Source: Bin87 sp965262485 (GTDB lineage: Bacteria > Chloroflexota > Dehalococcoidia > Lucifugimonadales > UBA3495). Taken from it: a stretch of 64,000 bases of DNA. Positions 9,228 through 17,380 of this stretch are shown here, piece after piece. Location: contig OZ253540.1 in the NCBI GenBank assembly GCA_965262485.1, forward strand, positions 3,906,001-3,970,000, read 5' to 3'. Under the pieces are notes generated by a model. The model saw only the letters and a list, made by a program, of their open reading frames with translations, was not told where the DNA came from and made no database searches. A program made the position numbers and the translations under genes. The stretch's first letter is position 1. Every line of letters begins with the position of its first letter.

Positions 9228-9518
9228 TTACTCGTCCAGCACGGCGCGAACCTGGAAGAAATCGCCGCGCCGGCGGGGAGCGTTGCGGAGGGTGTCTTCG
9301 GCCGGCAGGCAGTCGTCGGTTTGGTCGTCGCGCATGACGTTGTCCAGGTTGGCGACGTGGGCAGTGGCCGGGATGCCGCCGGTGTCCAGGGATTGCAGCA
9401 CGTCGAATTGCTCCAGAATCTGGGACAGCTGGGCCGTGAAAGCCTCAATCTCGGCCTCGGAGAGGGAGATGCGGGCGAGGGCGGCGATGTGTTCTACCTG
9501 TGATCGGTCGATGGGCAT
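9228..9518 (-). CDS. gatC: Asp-tRNA(Asn)/Glu-tRNA(Gln) amidotransferase subunit C
   Basis: The 96-residue GatC is the small belt-like subunit that stabilises the GatA-GatB complex. The N-terminus MPIDRSQVEHIAALARISLS and the segment AFTAQLSQILEQFDVLQSLD are typical. The family length is about 95-100 residues. It is the first gene of a gatCA pair on the minus strand with an 8-nt gap to gatA, so the two are almost certainly co-transcribed. Confidence 0.93.
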   Translation of the reverse strand: MPIDRSQVEHIAALARISLSEAEIEAFTAQLSQILEQFDVLQSLDTGGIPATAHVANLDNVMRDDQTDDCLPAEDTLRNAPRRRGDFFQVRAVLDE

Positions 9519-9542
9519 GGTGGGATGGTGATGGTGGCGTAA

Positions 9543-10898
9543 CTAGGTAAAATCGGCAAGACCGGCCGAATAGTCCGTCGAGGTCTGAACGGATTGGTTG
9601 TCAGTCGCCTCGGCAACTAGTTGCGCATCGATGGACGACACCCCTTTTTCAGCAGCCAGCATGAAGGTGAGGGCAGCGTTGGATAGCAACTCACGCGGCA
9701 GTTGCCCCTTTTGTATCAGGGCAGACAAGCCGTCATCAGTGAATGGCTTGATAGATCCGTCCTCTTCGTGGTCGAGACGGTAATAGTCCAGGTGGGCGGT
9801 GATGATTGCGGTGGCCTGAGCTGGCGTCGGTAAGGGTAGTTCCACCGACGTTGGGGCGTCGGGATTCAGGCGGGCAAAGGACGACAGGCCGGCTTCATCC
9901 CATGCCGCCGACAGCCGCCGGATGACCGAATCGTGAGTGGTTAACACGCACGAGAAGAAGCCATAGGCTGAATTGGCGTAGCCGGGCCGGACGGTGCAAA
10001 TGCCCAATTCTTTGGCAAACTCGAGCTGATGTCGCCGTGCCATCTTATCGGCCAAGTTTTCGATGTCGTCGATGAACAAGTATCCACCGGCGAAGCCGGC
10101 GGCCCGCAGGTAACGCACGATGTCGTTAAAAAATAGATTGCAGGCGTAATCCAGCCCTTTAGTGTCCCGAGGAATATAGTATGGGCGGAGTTCGCCATCC
10201 CGCCGGTGGCTCTTCAATAATTCTTCGAAATCGCCCTTGGCCAGTGCTTGAGCTGCCGCTCGAGTCACACCTTCGCCCAACAGCAGGCGTTCGATATTAC
10301 TGTCAACAACGTCGGGCCTTATCCCTTTGGCTTCCAGAATGGCGTCGTCCAGGAGGTTCTCCAAGCGGGTATCGCCGTTGACATTGATGATGGCGTCAAC
10401 CTCATCGCCGGTCATTGCATCCCGCCGCAACGATGCCCGCGACGCGATTAACACGCCATTTTCGCAGACGTCGACCAACGCGGCCCACGCGAGTTGCTCC
10501 ATCCAACGCCGATCTACCTGGTCGGGAAACGCCACGTATACGACCACGGCGGAAAATTGGCCGTGGAACTCTTCGTAACCCCAGTCGGGATTGATGCGAC
10601 GCTGAAAATAGCGCAACAGGGCCGTTTTGCCCATGCCGCGCCCTTGGTAGGCCTGACCTTTGGCCCATAGTGAGGCTAATTTGACCCGATTGCCGAAGTC
10701 CGAGGGACGGATCAGCAGACGCTCGAATTTTTCGATCTCCGCCTGTACCGACGAAGTAGCAAATATCGCACCATTGCGGCGCGGGTCAATGCTGTTGGGG
10801 TCAATCAGAGGCTGGGTAGCAAAGGGCAAATCTTGGAGTCCCAATTTCTCGTATGGGGATGTAGCCGGCTGGGATGGACGGTGTGGCAGACGGAGCAT
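9543..10898 (-). CDS. P-loop ATPase of a three-gene putative defence operon
   Basis: The 451-residue protein has a variant Walker A motif QGRGMGKT at residues 85-92 and a clear Walker B strand YLFIDDIENL at about 273-282. The N-terminal segment SSVQAEIEKFERLL before the P-loop and the C-terminal helices (ELLSNAALTFMLAAEKG) give it an ORC/STAND-like or BREX-ATPase-like layout. Similarity to a named family is my impression only. It is the last gene of the operon: its ATG shares one base with the stop of the upstream gene (TAATG), indicating translational coupling. It probably supplies nucleotide-dependent control of the nuclease encoded two genes upstream. Confidence 0.8.
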   Translation of the reverse strand: MLRLPHRPSQPATSPYEKLGLQDLPFATQPLIDPNSIDPRRNGAIFATSSVQAEIEKFERLLIRPSDFGNRVKLASLWAKGQAYQGRGMGKTALLRYFQRRINPDWGYEEFHGQFSAVVVYVAFPDQVDRRWMEQLAWAALVDVCENGVLIASRASLRRDAMTGDEVDAIINVNGDTRLENLLDDAILEAKGIRPDVVDSNIERLLLGEGVTRAAAQALAKGDFEELLKSHRRDGELRPYYIPRDTKGLDYACNLFFNDIVRYLRAAGFAGGYLFIDDIENLADKMARRHQLEFAKELGICTVRPGYANSAYGFFSCVLTTHDSVIRRLSAAWDEAGLSSFARLNPDAPTSVELPLPTPAQATAIITAHLDYYRLDHEEDGSIKPFTDDGLSALIQKGQLPRELLSNAALTFMLAAEKGVSSIDAQLVAEATDNQSVQTSTDYSAGLADFT

Positions 10899-11998
10899 TA
10901 CTGTCTCCTTATCAGATTATGGAGTTGGTCGGTTTGACGGCGTACCAGCGGCTTGCGATTGGCCGAAATCTTCTCGTAGTGGAACCCCACCGACAGCGGT
11001 GATGGCATGCGGTCCAGCAGGCGGTTAAGGCCGTCATCGAACGCAGCCTCAGGGATGCGCAGATTTTCGCAAACCGTGTCGCGCAGGTCGGGGATGTCGT
11101 GGTAGCCGGCGATGGGGGTTAGCTCAAGCATAGCGTTGTCGATGGCGTCGAGCAGGATGTTCTGATCGCCGCTTTCTGCCATATCCGGCTCGCAGAAGAG
11201 CAGGCGGTAGGTTTCGCCATCCGGTAGAGGGACCTCCAAGGGTGTATACCAATGACGCGGCGGCTCGTCGACTACGCAGGGGGAATAGGTTTTGTGGAAC
11301 TCGCAACCCTTGACGGTGGCGCGGCGGAGGTTCAATAGCCGCAAGGTGGCTAGGCGGGCGCATATGCCGCGGAAATTCGCCACGCCCATACGTTGATTTG
11401 GTAAGAATTTCTCGATGATCTTGCTGTGTAGCACGTCGCGAATCTTGCTGGGGCTTTGGTCACCGTGTTCGGCGCGGATTGTAGCGGCGGCCGAGGCGGC
11501 GTCGCCTCCTAAGGCAGGAGCCAACAGGGTTTCAAGGTAGCCCGCCTGTCCAATGTGTTCTGCCTTGACTTCGATCGGACGCCATACAGGGCTGGCAGTG
11601 ATGTGGCTTTGCACCACAGTGCGGAGGTTGTCGTAGGTTCGCAAGTGAGTCAGGGCCATGAGGCGACGCAAGTCGACGGCGTTTTGCTCCGCCAGCAGGT
11701 CCAAGATGTGGCGCCCTGATTCGGTCAAGGCATATCCGCCACCGGCTGATTTTCCTTTAGATTTCACGAAGTGGAACTGCTCCAACTCCGTGCATATTTT
11801 TTTCGCAGTTCCCTGGTAGTTCGTGCCGGGTGCCGCTACCATCAAGCGCTGGTTCCGGTCGCTAACGAACTTAAGAACGTTGCCGGCGACAGCTTCTATC
11901 TGTTCGGTACGCTTGGAAGTGGGAGGCATCCCATCCAACACGCGCAATCCGATGTAGTGGTAAGTAACGTCGGTGATGTTATAGCTGGTGATGTTCAT
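10898..11998 (-). CDS. Winged-helix-like protein, middle gene of the putative defence operon
   Basis: The 366-residue product opens MNITSYNITDVTYHYIGLRV. It contains a winged-helix-like segment at about residues 60-105, where helices are followed by KSKGKSAGGGYALTESGRHI, a pattern of wing and C-terminal helix seen in MarR/ArsR-type folds. A second such segment is possible around 200-230 (GVANFRGICARLATLRLLNL). The rest is not recognised. It starts 7 nt after the nuclease gene and overlaps the ATPase start by one base. In such operons a protein of this type could recognise DNA or act as an adaptor between ATPase and nuclease; that role is inferred. Confidence 0.7.
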   Translation of the reverse strand: MNITSYNITDVTYHYIGLRVLDGMPPTSKRTEQIEAVAGNVLKFVSDRNQRLMVAAPGTNYQGTAKKICTELEQFHFVKSKGKSAGGGYALTESGRHILDLLAEQNAVDLRRLMALTHLRTYDNLRTVVQSHITASPVWRPIEVKAEHIGQAGYLETLLAPALGGDAASAAATIRAEHGDQSPSKIRDVLHSKIIEKFLPNQRMGVANFRGICARLATLRLLNLRRATVKGCEFHKTYSPCVVDEPPRHWYTPLEVPLPDGETYRLLFCEPDMAESGDQNILLDAIDNAMLELTPIAGYHDIPDLRDTVCENLRIPEAAFDDGLNRLLDRMPSPLSVGFHYEKISANRKPLVRRQTDQLHNLIRRQ

Positions 11999-12005
11999 TT
12001 AGCCG

Positions 12006-12791
12006 TCACCCCGCGCGTTGGGCATGTTGAAAGGCCCTGTAGATTGCAATGCAATCACTGTTGGCCTGTCGCAGTTCCCAAGCCAAATCGTCTACATCAA
12101 TCGGTTCGACAGCTCTAAACAGCAAGCCATCATCAGAAAAATGGTAGTCGCACCGGTAATCTAGCCAAGTTTCCTGCAAAACGAACGCCACACGATTGAG
12201 ATTAGCGCAAAAATCTTCAAAACGGGCCAATGTCTCCGAAGCAACTTGCAGCCCTTGATCCAACTCCACTTGCATTGCCATTGCGTTGTTTATTAGCACC
12301 GGAAGGGGTCGTATATCGGATGTTACCGGATGTATGCCCAAACCCAAGCAGGCGGCCAGCCCTCTTTGGTCGAAGGTAGCTCGCGACACAAAGGCTAAGC
12401 AGACGTCGTCATAGGCCAAATCGGGATTAGCTAGCAAGTAGTCAAGAATTTTGGCGTAAAAGACGATTACGTCATTTTTGCCTGGCCCGCCGCCCAAGTT
12501 CTTCAACTCAGCCACGGCGGTTGTTCCGCTGGTTTTGGCTACAATGTCCACCTCGTGCGATGTGCCGGACAGCGTTTCAAGCCCGGCGCCCAGCCACATT
12601 TCACGCGATGGAGCCACTGACCATCCGGGGGGCAGCTGCCGGATACAACTTTCCCGGAACCGCTCCTCGAATCCCCGGTCAGGCACGTGCTCTCGTACAG
12701 CGTGGGGCCACTCTGAACTAACGAACCGGAAGCAACGTTTGAGGAACTCTAACGTTGACGCTGCCGGTGCGATTTCAGGCCTAATGGGCAT
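12006..12791 (-). CDS. PD-(D/E)XK-type nuclease-like protein, first gene of the putative defence operon
   Basis: The 261-residue protein carries a restriction-endonuclease-like core: SHEVDIVAKTSGTTAVAELK supplies Asp82 and the Glu95-x-Lys97 pair on adjacent beta strands. An upstream Glu at 42-43 in the helix FEERFRESCIRQL could complete the site. The C-terminal half (ARFEDFCANLNRVAFVLQET) is helical and unrecognised. It is preceded by a good sigma70-like promoter at 12852-12879. No methyltransferase accompanies it, so a conventional restriction-modification role is unlikely. Confidence 0.75.
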   Translation of the reverse strand: MPIRPEIAPAASTLEFLKRCFRFVSSEWPHAVREHVPDRGFEERFRESCIRQLPPGWSVAPSREMWLGAGLETLSGTSHEVDIVAKTSGTTAVAELKNLGGGPGKNDVIVFYAKILDYLLANPDLAYDDVCLAFVSRATFDQRGLAACLGLGIHPVTSDIRPLPVLINNAMAMQVELDQGLQVASETLARFEDFCANLNRVAFVLQETWLDYRCDYHFSDDGLLFRAVEPIDVDDLAWELRQANSDCIAIYRAFQHAQRAG

Positions 12792-12851
12792 AGTGAATTA
12801 CTTGGCCGGCGGGATGCGTATACCATGTGCCATTGGGGGATTCCTGCCAGG

Positions 12852-12879
12852 ATTATAACACCTACAAAGCGCGGGTCAG
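12852..12879 (-). promoter_or_regulatory. Sigma70-like promoter of the nuclease/winged-helix/ATPase operon
   Basis: On the minus strand a perfect TATAAT (12852-12857) is preceded after 16 bases by CTGACC (12874-12879), four of six matches to the -35 consensus. The -35 box overlaps the stop codon of the upstream SDR gene, so the operon seems to have its own promoter. About 60 nt separate the -10 box from the nuclease start codon. Confidence 0.6.
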
Positions 12880-13724
12880 CTCATTTCGGAGCCGCCGGAT
12901 ACGCTGATGGACAGGCCGGTCATGTAGTCGGATTCGGCGGAGGATAGGAAGGCTGCCGTGCGGGCGATGTCGTCGCCCTGGGCGATGCGGCCCATGGGGA
13001 CGCGCAGTTCACGCTCCCTCACCATGAGGGCGCGATGTTCTTCTCCGGACACGCCCTCGGGGGCCAGGGCGGCGGCGATGAAGTCCACGCGCTCGGTGTC
13101 CACCAGGCCGGGGCAGATGGCATTAACGTTGACCTTGTAGGGGGCCATCTCGTGGGCGAGGGACTGGGTGAATCCGATGACGGCAAACTTGCTGGCGCAG
13201 TAGGCTCCGTAGCGGGCGATGCCGCGCTTGCCGGCGCCGGATGAGATGTTGATGATTTTGCCGGGGCCGCCCCGATCTACCAGGTGGCGGCAGACCTCGC
13301 GGCTGACCAGGTAGGTGCCGCGGACGTTGACGCGCATGACGTCGTCGAAAGCGTCCTCTTCCAGCTCGACGATAAGCACCCGGTCGCGGCCGGGGCGGGA
13401 GCCGGCGTTGTTGACGAGGATGTCGATCCGGCCGTAGTCGCGGAGCACATCGTTGACCATGTTGTTGACCTCGGTGCTGTCGGCGACGTCGTAGTAGAGG
13501 CCGGCGCTGCGGCGTCCCATGGCCTGGATCTCTTCGACCACGCTGGGCAAGCCACGCCAACCATCGAGGCGGTCTTCGGTGCGGATGGCGTCGAGGGATG
13601 CTTCGACGTCGGTTACGACGACGTCGGCGCCCTCGGAGGCGAGGCGGGTGGCGATGGCGCGTCCGATGCCGTGGCGTCCGCCGGCGCCGGTAACGAGGGC
13701 TACTTTGCCGTTAAGGTCGTACAT
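12876..13724 (-). CDS. SDR-family NAD(P)-dependent oxidoreductase
   Basis: This 282-residue short-chain dehydrogenase/reductase has the cofactor motif TGAGGRHGIGRAIA near residues 13-26, the structural NNAG at about 106-109, the catalytic Ser in INISSGAGKRG and the Tyr-x-x-x-Lys pair in YGAYCASKFAVIGF. An acidic residue after the second strand (VVVTDVE) suggests NAD rather than NADP. The substrate cannot be predicted. The C-terminus SDYMTGLSISVSGGSEMS is the usual family ending. It is transcribed away from the coiled-coil gene cluster and toward the putative defence operon. Confidence 0.92.
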   Translation of the reverse strand: MYDLNGKVALVTGAGGRHGIGRAIATRLASEGADVVVTDVEASLDAIRTEDRLDGWRGLPSVVEEIQAMGRRSAGLYYDVADSTEVNNMVNDVLRDYGRIDILVNNAGSRPGRDRVLIVELEEDAFDDVMRVNVRGTYLVSREVCRHLVDRGGPGKIINISSGAGKRGIARYGAYCASKFAVIGFTQSLAHEMAPYKVNVNAICPGLVDTERVDFIAAALAPEGVSGEEHRALMVRERELRVPMGRIAQGDDIARTAAFLSSAESDYMTGLSISVSGGSEMS

Positions 13725-13756
13725 GGGGTTGCGCTCCTGTGGTGTTGGTGGTGGGT

Positions 13757-14668
13757 TTACTCGGGTTGGAGGTCGCCCAGGGGGATTTCGTACCAGAAAA
13801 GCTGTTCTGAGGCGAGGGCATCCCGGATGTGGTGGTCGATGACAACGCCGGCGACGGCAGGGATGGCGGGGATTCCGGTGAAACGCGTGAGGTAGCGGGC
13901 GTTGCGCCGGGCGCGGGAAGTGTCGCGTCCGTTGACAGTGAAAGATGCTTCAACGGCGATGTAAACAGTTTCAGCATCCGGGTTGGTGGCCTGGATTACC
14001 GCGTCTGCCCGGTGGAAGCTTTTGAGGTCGTTGGGCTCGATGTCGCAGGTGTCGATATCTTGGGTGAGATTCATGAGGTCGCGGCGGGAAAGGATGGCGA
14101 CATAGTATAGGCCCAGGTCGTTCGCCAGCAATGGAGCTTCGTCGCGGGTAATGTCGTACACGATACGGCCCCTGATGTCGCCCATCTGGGTTCTCATTGC
14201 GCCGATATCGTTCTTGATTATTTCCTGACCTTCGGCGAGTTGGTCCATTCTGTGGGCGAGTTGATCCATGCGTTCCGTAAGCTGATCCATGCGCACCGTA
14301 AGCTGATCCATGCGCACCGTAAGCTGATCCATGCGTTCCGTAAGCTGATCCATGCGTTCTGTGAGTCGGTCCAGTCGTTCCGTAAGTTGGTCCATCCGCA
14401 CGGCGAGTTGATCCATGCGCTCCGTGAGTTGGTCCATCCGCACGGCGAGTTGATCCATGCGCTCCGTGAGTTGGTCCATCCGCGCGGCGAGTTGGTCCAT
14501 GCGCATGGCGATTTGGTCAACGCGTTCGGTCAGGCGGGCGACGGTTTCGGGGAGGGCGAGGAGTTCGCGGGTGAGGACGCGCGCGCGCACGGCATCCAGC
14601 AACTGCGGATTTTCGTCCAGGATGCGGAGCAGGTCATCGACGTTGTTGAAGGTAGTCATTGAGTTCAC
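13757..14668 (-). CDS. Long heptad coiled-coil protein with a nuclease-like C-terminal domain
   Basis: The 303-residue protein begins MNSMTTFNNVDDLLRILDEN (an alternative start is Met4). From about residue 47 to 145 it is a run of heptads of the type RMDQLTE / RMDQLAV, a nearly perfect parallel coiled coil encoded by 21-bp DNA repeats. The C-terminal domain (about 160-300) has an alpha/beta pattern with FHRADAVIQATNPDAETVYI and AVEASF, where Asp and Glu fall where a PD-(D/E)XK core would have them. A shorter-coil relative is at 60866-61567. Such proteins are common in filamentous and repeat-rich genomes, with unknown function. Confidence 0.75.
   Translation of the reverse strand: MNSMTTFNNVDDLLRILDENPQLLDAVRARVLTRELLALPETVARLTERVDQIAMRMDQLAARMDQLTERMDQLAVRMDQLTERMDQLAVRMDQLTERLDRLTERMDQLTERMDQLTVRMDQLTVRMDQLTERMDQLAHRMDQLAEGQEIIKNDIGAMRTQMGDIRGRIVYDITRDEAPLLANDLGLYYVAILSRRDLMNLTQDIDTCDIEPNDLKSFHRADAVIQATNPDAETVYIAVEASFTVNGRDTSRARRNARYLTRFTGIPAIPAVAGVVIDHHIRDALASEQLFWYEIPLGDLQPE
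14240..14520. repeat. Coding 21-bp tandem repeats (coiled-coil heptads)
   Basis: About thirteen copies of a 21-bp unit (plus-strand core TGATCCATGCG / TGGTCCATCCG) lie inside the coiled-coil gene. Neighbouring units are nearly identical at the DNA level, including the third codon base. This points to recent expansion by slippage or unequal recombination. Confidence 0.85.
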
Positions 14669-14702
14669 CGACCGGGGTAGTGTGCAGACATTTTAACAGA
14701 AG

Positions 14703-15269
14703 TCAGGCCGGTTGGGGTGGCGCACTGCGGGCTATCCGGCTACGGATGAAGCGGAAGGCGATGACGGCCAATGCGATGTCCACAACCACCTCAACGGCGG
14801 CATTCATCAATCCGAATATCAATCCGGTGGGCTTGTCGAGGCCCACGGCGATTATGGACGGTATGGCGGCAACCGACAGGCCGAAACCTACGGTTATGTT
14901 TACGATGCCGATGAGCAGTCCGAATCCGCCTCCGACGATTGCGCCCTTGCGGATAGTGAGACTGGACCGACCATACAGCGTGGCCACGACGGCTCCAGAC
15001 AGAGTGGCAAGCGCTGTGGTGAGGAGAATTCCGACGAAAATTATGGCTATGGTGGTGGGTAACAGGGAAAAGGTGAAGAATACAACGGCGCTAATGAAGC
15101 TGACGCGATAGAAACTGGCTATTGCGAAAGCGACTCCGATCACGGCGCCGACCAATGCGCTTTTTCGGTAACTGCCAGGTTCGCTCCCCGCTGCTGTGGC
15201 GATAACGGCGGCGGCGGCGGAGATGAAAACCTGGACCAGCGTTAAGGCGAAAAGGACAGTTAAGAACAT
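14703..15269 (-). CDS. Polytopic membrane protein of unknown function
   Basis: The 188-residue product is almost entirely hydrophobic, with about five predicted membrane segments: FLTVLFALTLVQVFISAAAA, ALVGAVIGVAFAIASF, AVVFFTFSLLPTTIAIIFVG, IVGGGFGLLIGIVNITVGFG and AAVEVVVDIALAVIAF. Short basic loops such as RKSAL and RKGAI separate them. The ATG at 15269 was preferred over an in-frame GTG at 15278. No family is recognised. It lies between the coiled-coil gene and an ABC ATPase gene without obvious functional linkage. Confidence 0.7.
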   Translation of the reverse strand: MFLTVLFALTLVQVFISAAAAVIATAAGSEPGSYRKSALVGAVIGVAFAIASFYRVSFISAVVFFTFSLLPTTIAIIFVGILLTTALATLSGAVVATLYGRSSLTIRKGAIVGGGFGLLIGIVNITVGFGLSVAAIPSIIAVGLDKPTGLIFGLMNAAVEVVVDIALAVIAFRFIRSRIARSAPPQPA

Positions 15270-15344
15270 GGTTGACACTTCGGATCAAACTACGGGATGC
15301 GGCGGTCGTCGGCCTGGCGTGGGAGCCAATTACTGCCGGCCGGG

Positions 15345-16202
15345 TTATTCGGTGTGGCCGGGCCAGCTGACGTTATGGTCGTGGTGGTGGAGGGCGTAGG
15401 CTCCGCCGGCGGTGTGGACGACGAGCTGGTGGCCGAAGACGTCCGCGAGGACGGATTCCAGCAGCACTTCTTCGGGAGGACCGTAGGCAATGAGGCTCTG
15501 GTTGATGAGGGCAACGTCGCTGGCGCGAGCGGAGACGCAGGTAAGGTCGTGGGTGCTCATGATGACGGTAGCGCCCTGGGACCGCAGGTGGTCCAGAATG
15601 TCCAGGAAGCTGTGCTGGGCCATAGGGTCCAGGCCGTTCATGGGTTCATCGAGGAGCAGGACGGATGGATTGGCGGCGATGGCGCGGGCGAGCAGGGCGC
15701 GGCGACGCTGGCCTCCGGAAAGTTCGCCGACGGAGCGTTTCCGCAGGTGGGCCAGGTCAACGGTTTCCAGGGCGGCGGCGGCGGCGTCCCGACTGGATTT
15801 GTTGTGCCAGCGGATCAGGCCGCGCCGGGGAGTGAGGCCCATCATCACCACGTCCCAAACTGAGGCGGGAAAGTTCCAGTCCACCTGTTCCAACTGGGGC
15901 ACGAATCCGATGTCTTTGCGCATGGACACGCTGGGATGACCGTGAACCAGGATGTTGCCCTTTTTGGGTTTGACCAAGCCAACTACGGATTTGAGCAGCG
16001 TGGATTTGCCGCTCCCGTTGGGACCGACTACGCCGGCGAGGCTGCCGGTTTCCACGGAGAACGATACGTCACGCAAGGCGACCGTGCTTCCGTAGCGGAC
16101 GGTGAGGTCCTGGAAGGCTACGGCCTGGGGAGCGTGGCCGTCGTGGGTGTGGGTTTGGCCGTCGCGGGAGTGGGTATGGCTGTGGGCGGCGCCGATGTGC
16201 AT
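15345..16202 (-). CDS. ABC transporter ATP-binding protein, zinc/manganese type, His-rich N-terminus
   Basis: The 285-residue ABC ATPase has Walker A GPNGSGKSTLL, a Q-loop (FVPQLEQVDWNFP), the signature LSGGQRRRALLARAI, Walker B SVLLLDEPMNGLD and the switch His in STHDLTCV. The N-terminal extension is His-rich (HIGAAHSHTHSRDGQTHTHD), and the FVPQxExVDWxFP segment is typical of the Zn/Mn/Fe (ZnuC/MntB/SitB) subfamily. The likely role is powering divalent metal import. No permease or metal-binding protein gene is adjacent, so it must pair with subunits encoded elsewhere. The ATG at 16202 follows the VOC gene stop by only 4 nt; the longer open frame upstream is not coding. Confidence 0.88.
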   Translation of the reverse strand: MHIGAAHSHTHSRDGQTHTHDGHAPQAVAFQDLTVRYGSTVALRDVSFSVETGSLAGVVGPNGSGKSTLLKSVVGLVKPKKGNILVHGHPSVSMRKDIGFVPQLEQVDWNFPASVWDVVMMGLTPRRGLIRWHNKSSRDAAAAALETVDLAHLRKRSVGELSGGQRRRALLARAIAANPSVLLLDEPMNGLDPMAQHSFLDILDHLRSQGATVIMSTHDLTCVSARASDVALINQSLIAYGPPEEVLLESVLADVFGHQLVVHTAGGAYALHHHDHNVSWPGHTE

Positions 16203-16206
16203 GACG

Positions 16207-17121
16207 CTATTGCCGGTGCCAGTCATCGCCGGCGGGAGGCCAGGGGTTGTCGGGGCTGAGCACCTGGGATAGCTGGGTGAAGGCTCCTTTGAAGGTGGCG
16301 GGATGGAGCCAGATGCTGTTGAAACCGAGGTTGGTGTAGTTGTCGGTGCGGCGCGACGTGGTGAACCGGATGTCCTGGTTTTGCAGGTAGGCGTCGGTGG
16401 CCAGCGAGTCGGCGATTTCGTAGATAGTGAGGTAGATGCCCTCTCCGTAACGGGCCAGGAAACGCCCGGAGGGGGAGTCGTCGCTGGTGGGTTGGGCCAA
16501 CTCGATGAAGGTATCGCGGCCGGTGAGAGGCAGCACGGCGATCTCGAGGTCGGTGAAGCTGATGGCAAAACGCCTGGTGGGCTCCAGACCGAACATGCGG
16601 CTCCAGCGCTCGATGGCGACGTCCAGGTCGTGGACGATGACGGCCATCTGACGGAGCTGGGTGGTGCCGGGTTGGTGTGGCGGCGTTTGCCAGTCGGGGC
16701 CGGCGGCCGGCCAGGGGTTGTTGGGGTCGGTTACCTCGACGATTTCCAGGAACGCGCCGTTGCAGGATGCGGGATGGAGGAATGCAGAGCGGGAACCTTC
16801 ATGTTGCGTTTCGGCGGTGACCCGCACGTCCATGCTTTTCAGGTGGGGGATGAGCCGGTCGTACTCGGTGGTCTCAAAAATGATGAGATAGGGGGCCTCG
16901 CTGCGACGCTGGAGAAAACGAGCGCCGGCCGAGGCGTCGTTGGACGGGGCCAGCAACTCGACGAACGTGCCGTTGCCAGCCGGCAGTACGGCGTTATCGA
17001 GGCCGAACTGGGGCAGAGTTCCAGTGCGGGACGGTTCCATCCCAAGGATGCGGCCATAGAGGTCGGTGGCCTCGGGGAGGTCGCGCACCATCATGGCTAC
17101 TTGACGCAGCTTGTGCAGCAT
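16207..17121 (-). CDS. Two-domain VOC (glyoxalase/dioxygenase-fold) protein
   Basis: The 304-residue protein is a tandem of two vicinal-oxygen-chelate domains. The first (about residues 3-135) starts LRQVAMMVRDLPEATDLYGR and the second (about 158-295) starts LRQMAVIVHDLDVAIERWSR. Each contains an FxELxxP strand (FVELLAPS, FIELAQPT) and a PxxxxGxFxE/Q ending (HPASCNGAFLEIVEV, HPATFKGAFTQLSQV). The canonical metal His is weakly conserved in the first repeat. Function is unknown; proteins of this shape act on small organic substrates. It is followed 4 nt later by the ABC ATPase gene. Confidence 0.85.
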   Translation of the reverse strand: MLHKLRQVAMMVRDLPEATDLYGRILGMEPSRTGTLPQFGLDNAVLPAGNGTFVELLAPSNDASAGARFLQRRSEAPYLIIFETTEYDRLIPHLKSMDVRVTAETQHEGSRSAFLHPASCNGAFLEIVEVTDPNNPWPAAGPDWQTPPHQPGTTQLRQMAVIVHDLDVAIERWSRMFGLEPTRRFAISFTDLEIAVLPLTGRDTFIELAQPTSDDSPSGRFLARYGEGIYLTIYEIADSLATDAYLQNQDIRFTTSRRTDNYTNLGFNSIWLHPATFKGAFTQLSQVLSPDNPWPPAGDDWHRQ

Positions 17122-17136
17122 GGGAGGTGATGGCCT

Positions 17137-17380
17137 TTACCGCAGGGGTCGGCGGCGGCGCCTTTGCCGGGCTTTGAGAGTTAGCAGTTTAGTTTCGGCC
17201 TCGTAACGCAGCCGCATAGTTTCGTGAAGTTGACGTTCGGCTTCTAGCTTTTGGATGGTGAGTTCTTCGATGCGCACCAGATGTTGCCGTCGGTCCATCT
17301 CGCGTTCACGAGCCCGCCTTTCGGAGTCCCAGGGCCCACTTGTGGAAGAAATAGCTGGACAGCATAGCTATTGCGCCTCG
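17137..17380 (-). pseudogene. Degraded partial copy of the neighbouring TM/coiled-coil gene
   Basis: On the minus strand a fragment reads AMLSSYFFHKW, closely resembling AITVLTSYFFAKR in the gene just upstream, then shifts frame and continues as a charged helix (SERRAREREMDRRQHLVRIE, then EELTIQKLEAERQLHETMRL) ending RRRRRPLR. The upstream gene also ends in a similar basic stretch (RRRHRRPLR). This looks like a tandem duplication of the second half of that gene followed by frameshift decay. Confidence 0.5.

Noticed and set aside
14240..14520. Possible CRISPR array because of regular 21-bp repeats
   Set aside because: The units have no spacers, are in frame and encode heptads of a coiled coil.
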